From assembly GCF_030525615.1 (NCBI RefSeq), contig NZ_JAUNEJ010000001.1, positions 558,001 to 622,000 on the forward strand: DNA of 64,000 nt. Reading direction: 5' to 3'. Source of the DNA: Cutibacterium sp. GTDB taxonomy: Bacteria; Actinomycetota; Actinomycetes; Propionibacteriales; Propionibacteriaceae. Under the pieces are notes generated by a model. The model had not been told where the DNA came from. It saw only the letters and a program-made list of their open reading frames with translations, and did no database searches. Below, in pieces: positions 28,563-39,314 of this stretch. The translations under genes were made by a program, and so were the position numbers. Position 1 is the first letter of the stretch. Each line of letters begins with the position of its first letter.

Positions 28563-30377
28563 GTGCTGCGAACCCATGACGCCGGAACCCTGCGAGCCAG
28601 TGATATCGGCAAGGAGGTGACTCTCGCTGGATGGGTCGGGCACCGACGCGATCACGGCGGCGTCGCCTTCATCGATCTTCGCGATGCATCAGGTCTGGCC
28701 CAGGTCGTCATTCGTGACGAAATCCTGGAGTCCTCGGGCGCCCACGATTTGCGCAACGAGTACTGCATCAAGGTGACAGGTGTCATCGAGGCTCGTCCCG
28801 AGGGCAACGCCAACCCGAACCTTCCCACCGGTGAGATTGAGGTCGCGATCTCCGAACTCGAGGTTCTCAATCCGTCAGCCCCGCTGCCTTTCCAAATCGA
28901 CGAGCATGTCACCGTCGGAGAAGATGCCCGACTCAAGTACCGCTACTTGGACCTGCGCCGCCCGCGTCAGCATGAGGCCCTGGTACTACGCTCGAAGGTG
29001 ACTCACGCTATTCGAGAGGTTCTCGACCGCCACGATTTCTACGACATCGAGACCCCAACCTTGACGCGATCCACCCCTGAGGGTGCCCGTGACTTCCTCG
29101 TCCCGGCTCGTCTGGCCCCAGGCTGTTGGTACGCCCTGCCGCAAAGCCCTCAGCTGTTCAAGCAGCTGCTCATGGTGTCGGGCATGGAGCGCTATTACCA
29201 GATCGCCCGCTGCTACCGCGACGAAGATTTCCGCGCTGATCGGCAGCCTGAGTTCACCCAGCTCGATGTCGAGATGAGCTTCGTCGATCAAGATGACGTC
29301 ATTGCTCTCGCCGAGGAGGTCATGGCGGCCTGTTGGAAGATCATCGGTGTCGATATGCCGACTCCGCTGCCGCGTATCACCTGGCATGAGGCGATGGACC
29401 GTTATGGCTCTGACAAGCCAGATTTGCGTTTTGGCAACGAGATCACTGAGGTCACCGACTTCTTCGCCAATACTCCGTTCCGGGTGTTCCAAGCTCCCTA
29501 CGTCGGTGCCGTCGTCATGCCTGGTGGAGCCTCGCTTCCGCGCCGCCAGTTCGATGCCTGGCAGGAGTGGGCCCGTACGCGCGGCGCCAAGGGGCTGGCC
29601 TACATCACCGTTTCTGACGAGGGTGTGCTTGGCGGCCCGGTTGCCAAGAACATCTCTGAAGAAGAGAGGGCCGGCATTGCCGAGAAGGTCGGTGCCAAAC
29701 CCGGTGACGCTATCTTCTTTGCCGCCGGTCCAAAGACCCCCTCCCAGGAGTTGCTCGGTGCGGCTCGGCTGGAGATCGGTCGTCGCTGTGAGCTCTTTGA
29801 TCCGGCTGATTGGGCCTTCTGCTGGGTTGTGGACGCTCCGCTGTTCAAGCCGACGAAGGAAGCTGAGGCCTCCGGTGACGTCGCGGTTGGCAGTGGTGCC
29901 TGGACAGCTGTTCACCACGCTTTCACCAGCCCGACCCCCGAGTGCATGGATACTTTCGACACCGATCCGGGTTCGGCCCTCGCCTATGCCTATGACTTCG
30001 TCGTCAATGGCAACGAGGTTGGCGGCGGATCTATTCGTATCCACCGCCGTGACGTTCAGGAACGCGTGTTCAACGTTATGGGTATCGGCCCCCAAGAGGC
30101 TCAGGAAAAGTTCGGATTCCTCCTTGACGCTTTCAAGTTTGGTGCCCCGCCGCACGGCGGTATCGCCTTCGGTCTGGACCGCCTTGTCATGCTGCTCGGC
30201 GGTTTCGAGACCATCCGTGACGTCATCGCTTTCCCGAAGACCGGCAATGGCTACGATCCGCTGACGGCTGCTCCGGCCCCCATTACCCCGGCTCAGCGTC
30301 GCGAAGCCGGCGTGGACGCCAAGCCGAAGAAGAGTTCCGAGGGGCACAACGACAAGGGAGGTACGCCCAAGAAGTGA
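28563..30377 (+). CDS. aspS: aspartyl-tRNA synthetase, probably non-discriminating
   Basis: AspRS charges tRNA with aspartate. The 604-residue class II enzyme has the OB-fold with [19 protein letters not shown], motif 2 ([20 protein letters not shown]), a bacterial GAD insertion and motif 3 ([13 protein letters not shown]). Residues His31 and Gly81 match the pair that makes Pseudomonas AspRS accept tRNA-Asn as well, so the enzyme may serve an AsnRS-free route with GatCAB. The last 40 residues are a basic tail. The GTG has GGAAGGATGAG upstream. A terminator follows the stop. Confidence 0.95.
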   Translation: MLRTHDAGTLRASDIGKEVTLAGWVGHRRDHGGVAFIDLRDASGLAQVVIRDEILESSGAHDLRNEYCIKVTGVIEARPEGNANPNLPTGEIEVAISELEVLNPSAPLPFQIDEHVTVGEDARLKYRYLDLRRPRQHEALVLRSKVTHAIREVLDRHDFYDIETPTLTRSTPEGARDFLVPARLAPGCWYALPQSPQLFKQLLMVSGMERYYQIARCYRDEDFRADRQPEFTQLDVEMSFVDQDDVIALAEEVMAACWKIIGVDMPTPLPRITWHEAMDRYGSDKPDLRFGNEITEVTDFFANTPFRVFQAPYVGAVVMPGGASLPRRQFDAWQEWARTRGAKGLAYITVSDEGVLGGPVAKNISEEERAGIAEKVGAKPGDAIFFAAGPKTPSQELLGAARLEIGRRCELFDPADWAFCWVVDAPLFKPTKEAEASGDVAVGSGAWTAVHHAFTSPTPECMDTFDTDPGSALAYAYDFVVNGNEVGGGSIRIHRRDVQERVFNVMGIGPQEAQEKFGFLLDAFKFGAPPHGGIAFGLDRLVMLLGGFETIRDVIAFPKTGNGYDPLTAAPAPITPAQRREAGVDAKPKKSSEGHNDKGGTPKK

Positions 30378-30396
30378 TGGTGCTCAGCTGAGGACG

Positions 30397-30436
30397 GGCG
30401 GCGACTGTCTAGGCAGTTGCCGCCTGTTCTTTATTG
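30397..30436 (+). terminator. intrinsic terminator after aspS
   Basis: An 11-bp stem (GGCGGCGACTG with CAGTTGCCGCC, one G-T pair) has a six-base loop and is followed by the T-rich stretch TGTTCTTTATT. Confidence 0.85.
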
Positions 30437-30474
30437 CGAACATCCGTGGGTGCCGAGGTGTCGCAGCACGGCGA

Positions 30475-30480
30475 TATGGT
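30475..30480 (+). promoter_or_regulatory. -10 box of a leaderless rarA promoter
   Basis: TATGGT lies six bases before the GTG at 30487; no ribosome site is present. Confidence 0.6.
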
Positions 30481-30486
30481 GGCACG

Positions 30487-31878
30487 GTGAGTGAGGATCT
30501 CTTTGGCAACGTCGGGTCGGCACAGCCCGACGCGACCAGCGGCGGGTCCCTGGATACTCCCAACCCCGACGCACCACTGGCCGTTCGACTGCGTCCCCGC
30601 ACCATTGACGAGATCGTCGGTCAACAACACCTGCTGACCCCCGGGTCGCCGTTGCGACGGCTGGCTGAAGGTACCGGAGCTATGAGCGTTTTTCTGTGGG
30701 GTCCGCCCGGGGTCGGAAAGACGACGATTGCCTCGGTGGTGTCTCATTCCACGAACCGGCGATTTGTTGAAATCTCGGCCGTCACTGCCGGGGTTAAGGA
30801 CGTTCGTCGAGAACTCGATACCGCGCGTCGCCAGTTGGCGCTGGGCAAACCGACCGTCCTCTTCGTCGATGAGGTACACCGGTTCTCCAAGGCGCAGCAA
30901 GACGTCTTGCTGCCCGCAGTCGAGAACAGAACTGTGACTCTTATTGCTGCTACCACGGAGAATCCATCCTTCTCGGTGATCTCTCCGCTGCTGTCGCGAT
31001 CCTTGCTGCTGACGCTTAAGCCACTCACCGAGGCTGACGTCTCCACCCTCATCGATCGTGCCTTGAGCGATCCGCGCGGGCTGCGCACCGAGGCCGACGG
31101 GTTCTACACCCTTGACGACGAAGCTCGAGCCGATCTGCTGCAGCTGGCTGGAGGAGACGCTCGGCGTGCCCTGACCTATCTCGAGGAAGCTGCTGCCGGG
31201 GCAAAGGCGGCTGGCACTGACACCATCACCAGCCACATCGTCTCATCGGCGGTGGACCGGGCCGCAGTGCGTTACGACCGTGACGGCGACCAGCACTACG
31301 ATGTCATCAGCGCGTTCATCAAGTCGGTACGAGGGTCTGACGTCGACGCTGCCGTGCACTATCTGGCCCGAATGATTGAGGCAGGGGAGGACCCCCGGTT
31401 CATCGCACGACGTCTGGTGATTCTGGCCAGCGAAGATATTGGTATGGCGGCACCGAGTGTGCTGCAGACCTGCGTCGCTGCGGCCCAGGCCGTCCAGCTC
31501 ATCGGGATGCCGGAAGCCCGGCTTAACCTGGCTCAGGCGACGATAGCCGCAGCCACCGCGCCGAAGTCCAATGCTGTTATCACCGCCATTGACGGTGCCT
31601 TGGCCGACGTCCGCGCTGGCAAGGGCGGAGAGGTCCCACCACATCTGCGTGACGCGCACTATTCATCGGCTCACGATCTGGGCCACGGGGTCGGATACCG
31701 TTACGCCCACAACTTCCCGCACGGGGTGGCTGAACAGCAGTATCTGCCCGACGACATCGCCTCAACGCGGTACTACCACCCGACTGACCATGGGAACGAA
31801 GCTGCCATTTCACAACGTCTGAGCCAGATACGAGTGCTGCTCGGGCGAGACACCACCGAGGAGAAGAAGAAGTCATGA
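30487..31878 (+). CDS. rarA: replication-associated recombination protein RarA
   Basis: RarA (MgsA/WRNIP1 family) is a clamp-loader-like AAA+ ATPase that acts at stalled forks. Walker A is [10 protein letters not shown], Walker B is LFVDEVHRF and sensor 1 is AATTENPSF. The C-terminal half has the family pattern DIGMAAP and [14 protein letters not shown]. It has 463 residues. The GTG start fits TATGGT six bases upstream. The TGA overlaps the next ATG. Confidence 0.95.
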   Translation: MSEDLFGNVGSAQPDATSGGSLDTPNPDAPLAVRLRPRTIDEIVGQQHLLTPGSPLRRLAEGTGAMSVFLWGPPGVGKTTIASVVSHSTNRRFVEISAVTAGVKDVRRELDTARRQLALGKPTVLFVDEVHRFSKAQQDVLLPAVENRTVTLIAATTENPSFSVISPLLSRSLLLTLKPLTEADVSTLIDRALSDPRGLRTEADGFYTLDDEARADLLQLAGGDARRALTYLEEAAAGAKAAGTDTITSHIVSSAVDRAAVRYDRDGDQHYDVISAFIKSVRGSDVDAAVHYLARMIEAGEDPRFIARRLVILASEDIGMAAPSVLQTCVAAAQAVQLIGMPEARLNLAQATIAAATAPKSNAVITAIDGALADVRAGKGGEVPPHLRDAHYSSAHDLGHGVGYRYAHNFPHGVAEQQYLPDDIASTRYYHPTDHGNEAAISQRLSQIRVLLGRDTTEEKKKS

Positions 31879-32324
31879 CTCTGGGTCAGATCGCCGGACT
31901 CATCGCTGCTCTCGCGGCGGTGGTCCTTGTCGCGTTGTGCGCCGTGCCATTGCTCAAACTTGGTGGCGTCCTTGACGAGGTGCGCAAGACCGTCCGTGAC
32001 GTGGATGAGTCTACGGTTCCTATCCTGGAGGAGCTGAAAGGAACGGTTGTCATTACCAACGGAGAGATCTCCAAGCTCGACCAGGTCATCGAGGACATTC
32101 ACACGATTTCCGAACACGGCACCGTCGTTACGGGTCAGGCTGCTCAACTCGCTCAGACATTCACCCAAACTGTGGGGACCCCAATGGTCAAGGCGGCTGC
32201 GTTCGGTGAGGGAGTGAGACGTACTATTCGTCGCCCCAAACGCCGTAAGCGTCGATCTCAGATCGACAATGAGGCCGCTGCGGCCGAGGTGAGTAGCGTT
32301 GACAACATCGACAGGCAGAAGTGA
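31875..32324 (+). CDS. DUF948 membrane protein
   Basis: The 149-residue protein has one N-terminal membrane helix (about 5-28, [20 protein letters not shown]), a helical middle part with the pattern of DUF948 proteins, and a basic stretch [11 protein letters not shown] near 121-131. The role is unknown. The ATG overlaps the rarA stop. The order rarA, DUF948, alaS, ruvX, mltG, aroE is widely kept in Actinobacteria. Confidence 0.85.
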   Translation: MTLGQIAGLIAALAAVVLVALCAVPLLKLGGVLDEVRKTVRDVDESTVPILEELKGTVVITNGEISKLDQVIEDIHTISEHGTVVTGQAAQLAQTFTQTVGTPMVKAAAFGEGVRRTIRRPKRRKRRSQIDNEAAAAEVSSVDNIDRQK

Positions 32325-32505
32325 TCTTCAACCAGATTGTGCTCTCAGCCGCCAACCCGCTCTCCTGTCATCCCGCTCTATTCGGTGACGTGCTGAGGTG
32401 TGGCCTGCCGCTAGGGCTAGTAGGGTTAGGACGCGGTGTGTCCTGAGATCTGACGGGACGACCGCCACAGGCCACAACCAGCGACCACGTCAAGAAGGAC
32501 CAGGC

Positions 32506-35184
32506 ATGAGAACAGCGGAGATCGGACAGCGCTTCGTCGACTTCTTCAACAGTAAGGGTCACGCAGTGGTGCCGAGCGCTTCGCTGCTGTACAACGACCC
32601 CACCCTGCTGTTCGTCAATGCCGGTATGGTGCCGTTCAAGCCCTACCTTATGGGCACTGAACCTTCCCCATGGAAGCGTGCCACCAGCATCCAGAAGTGC
32701 GTTCGTACCCTCGACATCGACGAGGTCGGCAAGACCACCCGTCACGGCACTTTCTTCCAGATGCTGGGAAACTTCTCCTTCGGCGACTACTTCAAAACTG
32801 AGGCCATTCAGTATGCCTGGGAACTCGTGACCAACCCTGCCGATCAGGGCGGATTTGGCTTCGACCCAGCCAACATCTGGGTGACAGTGTTGGGTCCAGG
32901 GTTTCACCCGGATTACCCCGAGGGTGATGTTGAGGCTCGCGAGGCCTGGCGCGCAGTTGGGGTTCCCGAGGACCACATCCAGGGCCGGTCTCTCAAGGAC
33001 AACTATTGGCACATGGGTATTCCTGGACCGGGCGGTCCATGTTCTGAAATCTACATTGACCGTGGTCCGGCATATGGCCCCGACGGCGGCCCGGAGGCCG
33101 ATGAGGACCGCTACTTGGAGATCTGGAACTTGGTTTTTGAGACCGAGGACCTGTCCGAGGTGCGTGCCAAGGACGACTTCGACATCGCCGGCCCACTGCG
33201 CAGTCTCAATATCGACACCGGCGCCGGTCTGGAGCGGATCGCTTACCTGCTCCAGGGAGTCGACAATATGTACGAAATCGACCAGGTGTTCCCCGTCATC
33301 GAGAAAGCCTCGGATATGTCGGGCAAACACTACGGTGCCAACCACGACGACGACGTTCGGTTGCGCGTGGTCGCTGACCACGTCCGTTCCGGTCTCATGC
33401 TCATGACCGACGGCGTTACCCCCGGTAACGAAGCCCGTGGCTACGTGCTTCGACGCCTGCTACGTCGCGTCGTGCGAGCCATGCGTCTGCTGGGGGTGGA
33501 AGACCCAGTACTGCCGGAGCTGCTGCCGGTCTCCCGTGACCTCATGTCTGCCTCTTTCCCCGACGTCCTGACTCAGTGGGATCGCGTCATCGGGGCCGCC
33601 ACCGCTGAGGAAGAGACTTTCCGACGCACCCTCAGCGCTGGCACTGCGATGCTTGACGCGGCGGTAGCCGAAACCAAAGCCGCTGGTTCTAAGACGCTGT
33701 CTGGTGACAAAGCCTTTCAACTTCATGACACGTACGGTTTCCCGATCGACCTCACTCTGGAGATGGCAGCGGAGCAAGGACTGCAGGTTGACCGTGACAA
33801 GTTCACCACTTTGATGGCCGAGCAGCGTGCCCGAGCGAAGGCAGACTCCAAGGCTAAGAAAGGTTTGCTTACCGACCCCGAGGCGTATTCCCAGGTGCGC
33901 GCTCTCGGGGAGACTCCCTTCCTTGGCTACACTGATCTGACCGTTGAGACCACCGTCACCGGCATTATCGCCAACGGTGCCTCGGTTACAGCTGCCGAGT
34001 CGGGATCGGTCGTCGAGGTTGTGCTCGCCGAGACGCCGTTCTATGCCGAGATGGGCGGCCAGGATTCCGATTCCGGTCTCATTCGCGCCAATGGTTTCGA
34101 TCTGGAGGTTCTCGACGTTCAGCGTCCGGTTCCCGGCCTCATTGTCCACAAGGTGCGTCTGGACGGTGATCTAGCCGTGGGCGACCAGGTGACGGCTCAG
34201 GTGAACCCGACCACTCGGTTCGGTGCGTGCCAAGCTCACACCGCCACCCACATCATCCACGCCGCGTTACGCGAACTCGTCGGTCCGTCAGCCACCCAGG
34301 CCGGCTCCTACAACAAGCCCGGTTATTTGCGCTTCGACTTCTCGGCCACCAAGGGGCTTTCGGATTCCCTCAAAGATGAGATTGAGGAGCGGTGCAATGC
34401 CGCGATTCATGACGATTTCGAGGTGACTGATACCCAGATGCCGCTGGAGGAGGCGAAGGCCATGGGGGCGATGGCCATGTTCGGTGAAAAGTATCCGCCG
34501 ATAGTGCGTGTCGTCGAGTTGGCCGGTCCATGGTCGCGGGAGTTGTGCGGTGGTACTCACGTGGCTTCCACCGGTCGTATCGGTATGTTGAGCCTGCTGG
34601 GCGAACAATCGGTAGGTTCTGGAACTCGTCGCGTCGAAGCCCTGGTCTCCACCGACGCGTTCCACCACATGGCTGCCGAACGTGCTCTGGTCAACGAACT
34701 CACGGGAATGCTCAAGGTTCAACCTGACCAGCTTGCCGACCGTGTTGCCAAGCTTGCTGCCGATCTCAAGAAAGCCGAGCGCAAGTTGGCCGCCGCCCGT
34801 ACTCGCGAGCTGATGGGACAGGTTGACGACATCGTGGCCGGGGCAGCCGCAGCCGGGGCCTTCGACCTTATCGCGGCCAAGGTGCCAGGGGTGGTGGGTA
34901 ACGACCTGCGCACTCTAGCCTCTGAGGTTCGGGTTCGCGTCAAGGAGCGTCCGGCCGTCGTCACTCTCATCGGAGGTACTGACGACAAGCCCGCCATCAT
35001 CGTTGCAACGACCGAGTCCGCTCGAGCTGCCGGAGCCAAGGCAGGTACCCTCATCAAGGCCGGTACCGGCCCCATTGGTGGTCGCGGAGGCGGTAAGGAC
35101 GACATGGCCCAGGGCGCTGGCAGCGACTCGTCTGGCATTGACGCAGCCCTTCGCGCTATCAACACCGAGCTGACTGCGCTGTGA
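32506..35184 (+). CDS. alaS: alanyl-tRNA synthetase
   Basis: AlaRS charges tRNA-Ala and removes mischarged Ser or Gly. The 892 residues hold the class II core (FNSKGHAVVPSASLL, RTLDIDEVGKTTRHGTF), the editing domain with zinc-ligand motif HTATHIIHA and CGGTHVAST, and the glycine-rich C-Ala end GGRGGGKDDMAQGAG. AAGAAGGA lies eight bases before the ATG. The 180-base leader has a TAGGGT box near 32421 that may be the promoter. The TGA overlaps the ruvX GTG. Confidence 0.96.
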   Translation: MRTAEIGQRFVDFFNSKGHAVVPSASLLYNDPTLLFVNAGMVPFKPYLMGTEPSPWKRATSIQKCVRTLDIDEVGKTTRHGTFFQMLGNFSFGDYFKTEAIQYAWELVTNPADQGGFGFDPANIWVTVLGPGFHPDYPEGDVEAREAWRAVGVPEDHIQGRSLKDNYWHMGIPGPGGPCSEIYIDRGPAYGPDGGPEADEDRYLEIWNLVFETEDLSEVRAKDDFDIAGPLRSLNIDTGAGLERIAYLLQGVDNMYEIDQVFPVIEKASDMSGKHYGANHDDDVRLRVVADHVRSGLMLMTDGVTPGNEARGYVLRRLLRRVVRAMRLLGVEDPVLPELLPVSRDLMSASFPDVLTQWDRVIGAATAEEETFRRTLSAGTAMLDAAVAETKAAGSKTLSGDKAFQLHDTYGFPIDLTLEMAAEQGLQVDRDKFTTLMAEQRARAKADSKAKKGLLTDPEAYSQVRALGETPFLGYTDLTVETTVTGIIANGASVTAAESGSVVEVVLAETPFYAEMGGQDSDSGLIRANGFDLEVLDVQRPVPGLIVHKVRLDGDLAVGDQVTAQVNPTTRFGACQAHTATHIIHAALRELVGPSATQAGSYNKPGYLRFDFSATKGLSDSLKDEIEERCNAAIHDDFEVTDTQMPLEEAKAMGAMAMFGEKYPPIVRVVELAGPWSRELCGGTHVASTGRIGMLSLLGEQSVGSGTRRVEALVSTDAFHHMAAERALVNELTGMLKVQPDQLADRVAKLAADLKKAERKLAAARTRELMGQVDDIVAGAAAAGAFDLIAAKVPGVVGNDLRTLASEVRVRVKERPAVVTLIGGTDDKPAIIVATTESARAAGAKAGTLIKAGTGPIGGRGGGKDDMAQGAGSDSSGIDAALRAINTELTAL

Positions 35185-35663
35185 AACCCGAAGAACGCCC
35201 TGACACCACCCTGCGCGGGGTGAGGATCGCTGTGGACTGGGGAAAAGCACGGATCGGTGTGGCGGCGAGCGATCGCGACGCCATCCTGGCGTTCCCGGTT
35301 GAGACGGTGCAGACCGCGAACAGACCGTTGCAGCGGTTGGCTGAAATCATTGGCGAATATGAGCCCGTCGAGGTCATCATGGGTCTTCCCGTGGCCCTCG
35401 ACGGTACCGAACAGATCGCCGCGCGGGACGTTCGGGAAGCTGGACGACAGCTGGCTAAGATCATCAGTCCCATTCCGGTGCGCTGGGTGGATGAGCGAAT
35501 GACCACCCGAACGGCCGCTCGCGCTCTTCACGACGCCGGACGCACCGCGCGCAAGCAGCGTGGCGTTATTGACCAAGCCGCTGCGGTGGCCATACTGGAG
35601 CACGTGTTGGAGCAAGTCCGGTCGGCTCGATCGGCGACGATGACAGGAGAGGCGGAGTCGTGA
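35181..35663 (+). CDS. ruvX: RuvX/YqgF, pre-16S rRNA nuclease family
   Basis: The 160-residue RNase H-like protein has the family motifs IAVDWGKARIGVAASD, IMGLPVALDGTE and RWVDERMTT, with a C-terminal DQAAAVAILEHVL. YqgF in E. coli finishes the 5' end of 16S rRNA; other members cut Holliday junctions. GTGA overlap with alaS and a following GTGA with mltG show tight coupling. Confidence 0.94.
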   Translation: MKPEERPDTTLRGVRIAVDWGKARIGVAASDRDAILAFPVETVQTANRPLQRLAEIIGEYEPVEVIMGLPVALDGTEQIAARDVREAGRQLAKIISPIPVRWVDERMTTRTAARALHDAGRTARKQRGVIDQAAAVAILEHVLEQVRSARSATMTGEAES

Positions 35664-36769
35664 GCGGACCGTTTGACGAGCACGATGACCCCAAGGCGGA
35701 GTTCTGGTACCGAGTTCGCAGCGCTGTGGCGGTCATTTTGTCCTTGGCGGTCCTCGTTGGCGGGTGTGTTTTCGTCGGCGTCAAGGTCTATGACGCGTAC
35801 ATTTCGTACAAGTCGGTCGACGATTACATCGGTGATGGCGAGAAGGACATCTTGGTGCGCGTACCCGTAGGGGCGTCGGTGAGCGAGGTGGGTTCGATTC
35901 TGCTCGACAACGACGTCATCAAGTCGACCAAGGCCTACAACAAGGCCATTCGCGACTCAGAGTCCGATATCACGATTCAGGCCGGCCAATACAAACTCAA
36001 GACCCATATGAGCGCTGCCAAGGCTGTATCCATCGTGGGTAACCCAGATAACATCCAGCGCACCCGCGTCACCCTGCCTGAAGGGCTGACGACCGAAGAG
36101 CAGTTCGCCATCATGGCCAAGGGCACCACGATGCCCGTTGCCAAGTTCAAAGCCGCCTACAAGCAGACCAAGAGCCTGGGTCTGCCGGGGTGGGCCAAGG
36201 GCCGCCCCGAGGGATTCCTCTTCCCCGACACCTACGAGGTGGGGTCCAACCCGACGCCGATGGAGATCTTGCAAATGCAGACGACCCAGTTCGTCAAACA
36301 GGTCAACACCATGAATTTCACGGGCCAGGCTCAGACGATCAAGCGCAGCCCGTATGACGCTCTTATCGTCGCCTCCATTCTGGAGAAAGAAGCCAAGGAT
36401 CCCAAGGACATGAGGATGGTCGCCGGTATCATCTACAACCGACTTAATCAGGGTATGAAGTTGGAGTCGGATGCGACGGTGCTGTATGCCAACCATGCGG
36501 AAGGTAAGCTGACGACGACTGACGAGCAGCGTGCCAAGGATTCTCCCTACAACACGTACCTTTACGAAGGTCTCCCGCCGACTCCCATCAATAACCCTGG
36601 CGCGGCCTCGATGGAGGCAGCGGTCACCCCGATCAAGAGCGATTATCTGTTCTGGGTCGTCACCGATCCCGAAAAGGGGACCACGGCTTATGCCAAGACA
36701 CTGGCGGATCACGAGAAGAACGTGGAGAAGTTCCAGGCATGGTGCCAAGCACATAAGGGCAAGTGCTGA
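35660..36769 (+). CDS. mltG: endolytic murein transglycosylase MltG
   Basis: MltG is a membrane-anchored lytic enzyme that cuts nascent glycan strands and ends their growth. The 369 residues have one N-terminal helix (about 22-45), a LysM-like part and the YceG domain with catalytic Glu in ASILEKEAKDPKDMRMVAG and the motif GLPPTPINNPG. The fold faces outside. It overlaps ruvX (GTGA). The product ends with a Cys, KGKC, which is unusual but not informative. Confidence 0.94.
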   Translation: MSGPFDEHDDPKAEFWYRVRSAVAVILSLAVLVGGCVFVGVKVYDAYISYKSVDDYIGDGEKDILVRVPVGASVSEVGSILLDNDVIKSTKAYNKAIRDSESDITIQAGQYKLKTHMSAAKAVSIVGNPDNIQRTRVTLPEGLTTEEQFAIMAKGTTMPVAKFKAAYKQTKSLGLPGWAKGRPEGFLFPDTYEVGSNPTPMEILQMQTTQFVKQVNTMNFTGQAQTIKRSPYDALIVASILEKEAKDPKDMRMVAGIIYNRLNQGMKLESDATVLYANHAEGKLTTTDEQRAKDSPYNTYLYEGLPPTPINNPGAASMEAAVTPIKSDYLFWVVTDPEKGTTAYAKTLADHEKNVEKFQAWCQAHKGKC

Positions 36770-36786
36770 TCTTGGGGGAGTTGACG

Positions 36787-37593
36787 ATGCGTTGCGCGGT
36801 CATTGGCCACCCGGTAGCCCATTCCCTGTCCCCGGCGATCCACCGGGCTGCGTATCGAGCGCTCGGACTGAACTGGTCTTACGACGCCATTGACGTTGAG
36901 CCTGGAGGGCTGCGTGCCTTTGTTGATGGACTCGATGATTCGTGGCGTGGCCTGTCAGTGACGATGCCTCACAAGGTTGACCTCATCGAGTTAGGTGAGA
37001 TCGACGAGACCGTCGAGTTGCTGGGGGCGGCGAATACCTGGGTGCGCAAGGATGGAAGGACCATCATCCGTAATACAGACGTCACCGGCGCAAAAGCTGC
37101 CCTTGAATCCCGAGGTGTTACTGAGCTTGGCACGGTGGTCATGCTTGGAGCGGGGGCGACGGCACGATCGGGTCTTGCCGCAGCGGTCCAGCTGGGGGCA
37201 GACGAGGCCATTATCATGTCGCGCTCGCATGATCGGTCGACTGAGATACTGGACCTTGCCGAACGCCTCGGTGTCCGCGTCGCGTGGGTACCGTTCGAAT
37301 CCGAGCCGCCACGGTGTGACCTCATCGTGTCGACTGTGCCACCGGGGTCAGTCCTGGATCGTGCCGAAGATCTTGCGGCCCGTGCTCGCGCTGTCTTCGA
37401 CGTCATCTACGATCCGTGGCCGACGCCGCTGACGGTGGCTGGGAAGGATGCTGGTCTTACGGTCATTGATGGACTCGACCTGTTAGCCGCACAGGCCGTC
37501 GATCAGGTGCGACTGATGACGGGACATGACGTGCCCATGGAGGTGTTACGGTCCACAGCGCAGAACGGTCTGGCTGAGCGCGTCCGCCTTTGA
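36787..37593 (+). CDS. aroE: shikimate dehydrogenase
   Basis: AroE reduces 3-dehydroshikimate with NADPH. The 268 residues hold HPVAHSLSPAIH, the catalytic Lys in TMPHKVD and Asp in NTDVTGA, and the nucleotide loop GAGATARSGLAAA. In that loop Thr-Ala-Arg stands where many AroE have Gly-Ala-Ala or Gly-Ala-Ser. GGGGGAG lies six bases before the ATG at 36787; a GTG at 36763, overlapping mltG, would add eight residues. aroC, aroK and aroB follow. Confidence 0.93.
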   Translation: MRCAVIGHPVAHSLSPAIHRAAYRALGLNWSYDAIDVEPGGLRAFVDGLDDSWRGLSVTMPHKVDLIELGEIDETVELLGAANTWVRKDGRTIIRNTDVTGAKAALESRGVTELGTVVMLGAGATARSGLAAAVQLGADEAIIMSRSHDRSTEILDLAERLGVRVAWVPFESEPPRCDLIVSTVPPGSVLDRAEDLAARARAVFDVIYDPWPTPLTVAGKDAGLTVIDGLDLLAAQAVDQVRLMTGHDVPMEVLRSTAQNGLAERVRL

Positions 37594-37605
37594 GAGACTG
37601 GACCC

Positions 37606-38802
37606 ATGCTGCGTTACCTCACTGCTGGGGAGTCCCACGGCCCTGCCCTTGTCGCGACGATGGAGGGTATTCCAGCCCATGTTCGCGTTGGGGCCGAGGA
37701 GATTTCAGAGGAGTTGCGACGTCGTCGTCTCGGAGTGGGTCGTGGGGCCCGGATGTCCTTTGAGGCCGATGAGTTGGAGCTGATCGCCGGATTCCGACAT
37801 GGCGAGACCTTGGGCGATCCCATCGCCATTCGCATTGGGAATTCTGAATGGGACAAATGGCGCACGGTGATGGCTGCTGGACCTGTCGATGCCGAAGAGT
37901 TGGCCGGGCAGGCTCGCGGGGCTGCCCTGACGCGACCTCGCCCGGGACACGCTGACCTTGCCGGTATGCAGAAATACGATTTTGATGAGGCTCGTCCAGT
38001 TTTGGAACGTGCGTCCGCCCGAGAAACTGCTGCGAGAGTGGCTCTGGGAGCTGTCGCCAAGGCCTTTCTCAAGCAGGCCCTCGATGTCGAGATACTCTCC
38101 CATGTCGTTTCCCTTGGGCCGGTCGTGTGTCCTGAGGGTTTGCGTCCCGAGCCGGGAGATCTCGCCCGTATCGACGCCGATCCGGTGCGGTGCGCTGACC
38201 CTGCCACGAGTGAGCGAATGGTCGCCGAGGTAGAGGCGTGTCGCAAGGAGGGCGACACCATGGGGGGTGTCGTCGAGGTGCTGGCATACGGGGTACCCGC
38301 CGGTTTGGGGTCGTACAGTCAGGGAGACCGACGACTCGACGCTCGTTTGGCCGGGGCTCTGATGGGAATCCAGGCCATCAAGGGAGTCGAGTTGGGGGAC
38401 GGGTTTGAGCTGGCCCGGCGTCGTGGCTCGCAGGCTCACGACTGGATGGAGCCAACGAAGGCTGGTATCCATCGCATGAGTGACCACGCTGGGGGCACCG
38501 AGGGCGGAATGTCGAATGGACAGGTGTTGCGGGTACGCGCGGCAATGAAACCCATCGCCACGGTTCCTCGCGCCCTGCCGACGATTGACACCACCACCGG
38601 CGAGGCTGCCAAGTCTCATCATCAGCGTTCTGACGTGTGTGCGGTCCCGGCAGCTGGTGTCGTGGCTGAGGCGATGGTTGCGCTGGTTGTGGCCGAGTGC
38701 GCTCTGGAGAAGTTTGGTGGAGACTCGGTAGCTGAGACCCGTCGCAACGCTCAGGCGTATCTGGGGCGTCTGGCTGAACGTGGGTTGGTGGTGGCCCCGT
38801 GA
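37606..38802 (+). CDS. aroC: chorismate synthase
   Basis: AroC turns EPSP into chorismate with reduced FMN as cofactor. The 398 residues hold [12 protein letters not shown], the conserved Arg-rich segment [23 protein letters not shown] and the C-terminal [11 protein letters not shown]. All the conserved His residues appear to be present. There is no Shine-Dalgarno; GAGACT lies six bases upstream, close to the leaderless layout but lacking the first T. The TGA overlaps the aroK GTG. Confidence 0.96.
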   Translation: MLRYLTAGESHGPALVATMEGIPAHVRVGAEEISEELRRRRLGVGRGARMSFEADELELIAGFRHGETLGDPIAIRIGNSEWDKWRTVMAAGPVDAEELAGQARGAALTRPRPGHADLAGMQKYDFDEARPVLERASARETAARVALGAVAKAFLKQALDVEILSHVVSLGPVVCPEGLRPEPGDLARIDADPVRCADPATSERMVAEVEACRKEGDTMGGVVEVLAYGVPAGLGSYSQGDRRLDARLAGALMGIQAIKGVELGDGFELARRRGSQAHDWMEPTKAGIHRMSDHAGGTEGGMSNGQVLRVRAAMKPIATVPRALPTIDTTTGEAAKSHHQRSDVCAVPAAGVVAEAMVALVVAECALEKFGGDSVAETRRNAQAYLGRLAERGLVVAP

Positions 38803-39314
38803 GCGTCATCGTTCTCATTGGTGCCCCCGGATCGGGTAAGTCGACTGTGGGTCCGCTGCTGGCCGATCGTCTCGGGGAGAAGTTCGTAGACGTTGATTCC
38901 GTTATTGAAGACGTCGAGGGGCGCGATATTCCCGAGATCTTCCTCGCTGAGGGAGAGCCGTACTTTCGCCAGGTGGAAAGGCGAGAGACACTTGCGGCGA
39001 TCGAGGGCGGTGGCGTGGTCTCCCTGGGTGGGGGAGCACCGGTTGACGCCGAGGTCGGCAAGGCCCTGGACCAGGTATGCGTCGTGTGGCTCGACGTCTC
39101 GGCCCGCACTGCGGCTGACCGGGTCGGGCTGAAGGATACTGGCCGCCCGCTGTTGGGAAGTCAGGTGCATTCGCAGCTGGTACGTCTTATGAAGGAACGT
39201 CGAGCCGTGTACGAGCGCCCGGCAACCATCCGGGTCGCCACTGACAAGCTCACCCCCGATCAGGTTGTGGAGGTAATTGTGGGCGAGTTGGCTGACTTGG
39301 AGGGAGAGTCGTGA
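38799..39314 (+). CDS. aroK: shikimate kinase
   Basis: AroK phosphorylates shikimate at O3 using ATP. The 171 residues have Walker [12 protein letters not shown], the shikimate-binding Asp-Arg segment [14 protein letters not shown], and GGGAPVD. The C-terminal helix region is typical. GTGA overlaps join it to aroC on one side and aroB on the other, so the three enzymes should be made together. Confidence 0.95.
   Translation: MSVIVLIGAPGSGKSTVGPLLADRLGEKFVDVDSVIEDVEGRDIPEIFLAEGEPYFRQVERRETLAAIEGGGVVSLGGGAPVDAEVGKALDQVCVVWLDVSARTAADRVGLKDTGRPLLGSQVHSQLVRLMKERRAVYERPATIRVATDKLTPDQVVEVIVGELADLEGES

Noticed and set aside
28986-30347. Long open frame on the minus strand inside aspS
   Set aside because: It mirrors the codon bias of aspS; the sense frame has all AspRS motifs and the antisense product has no recognisable domain.
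32368-33381. Minus-strand frame over the alaS front
   Set aside because: Antisense to class II synthetase core; no domain.
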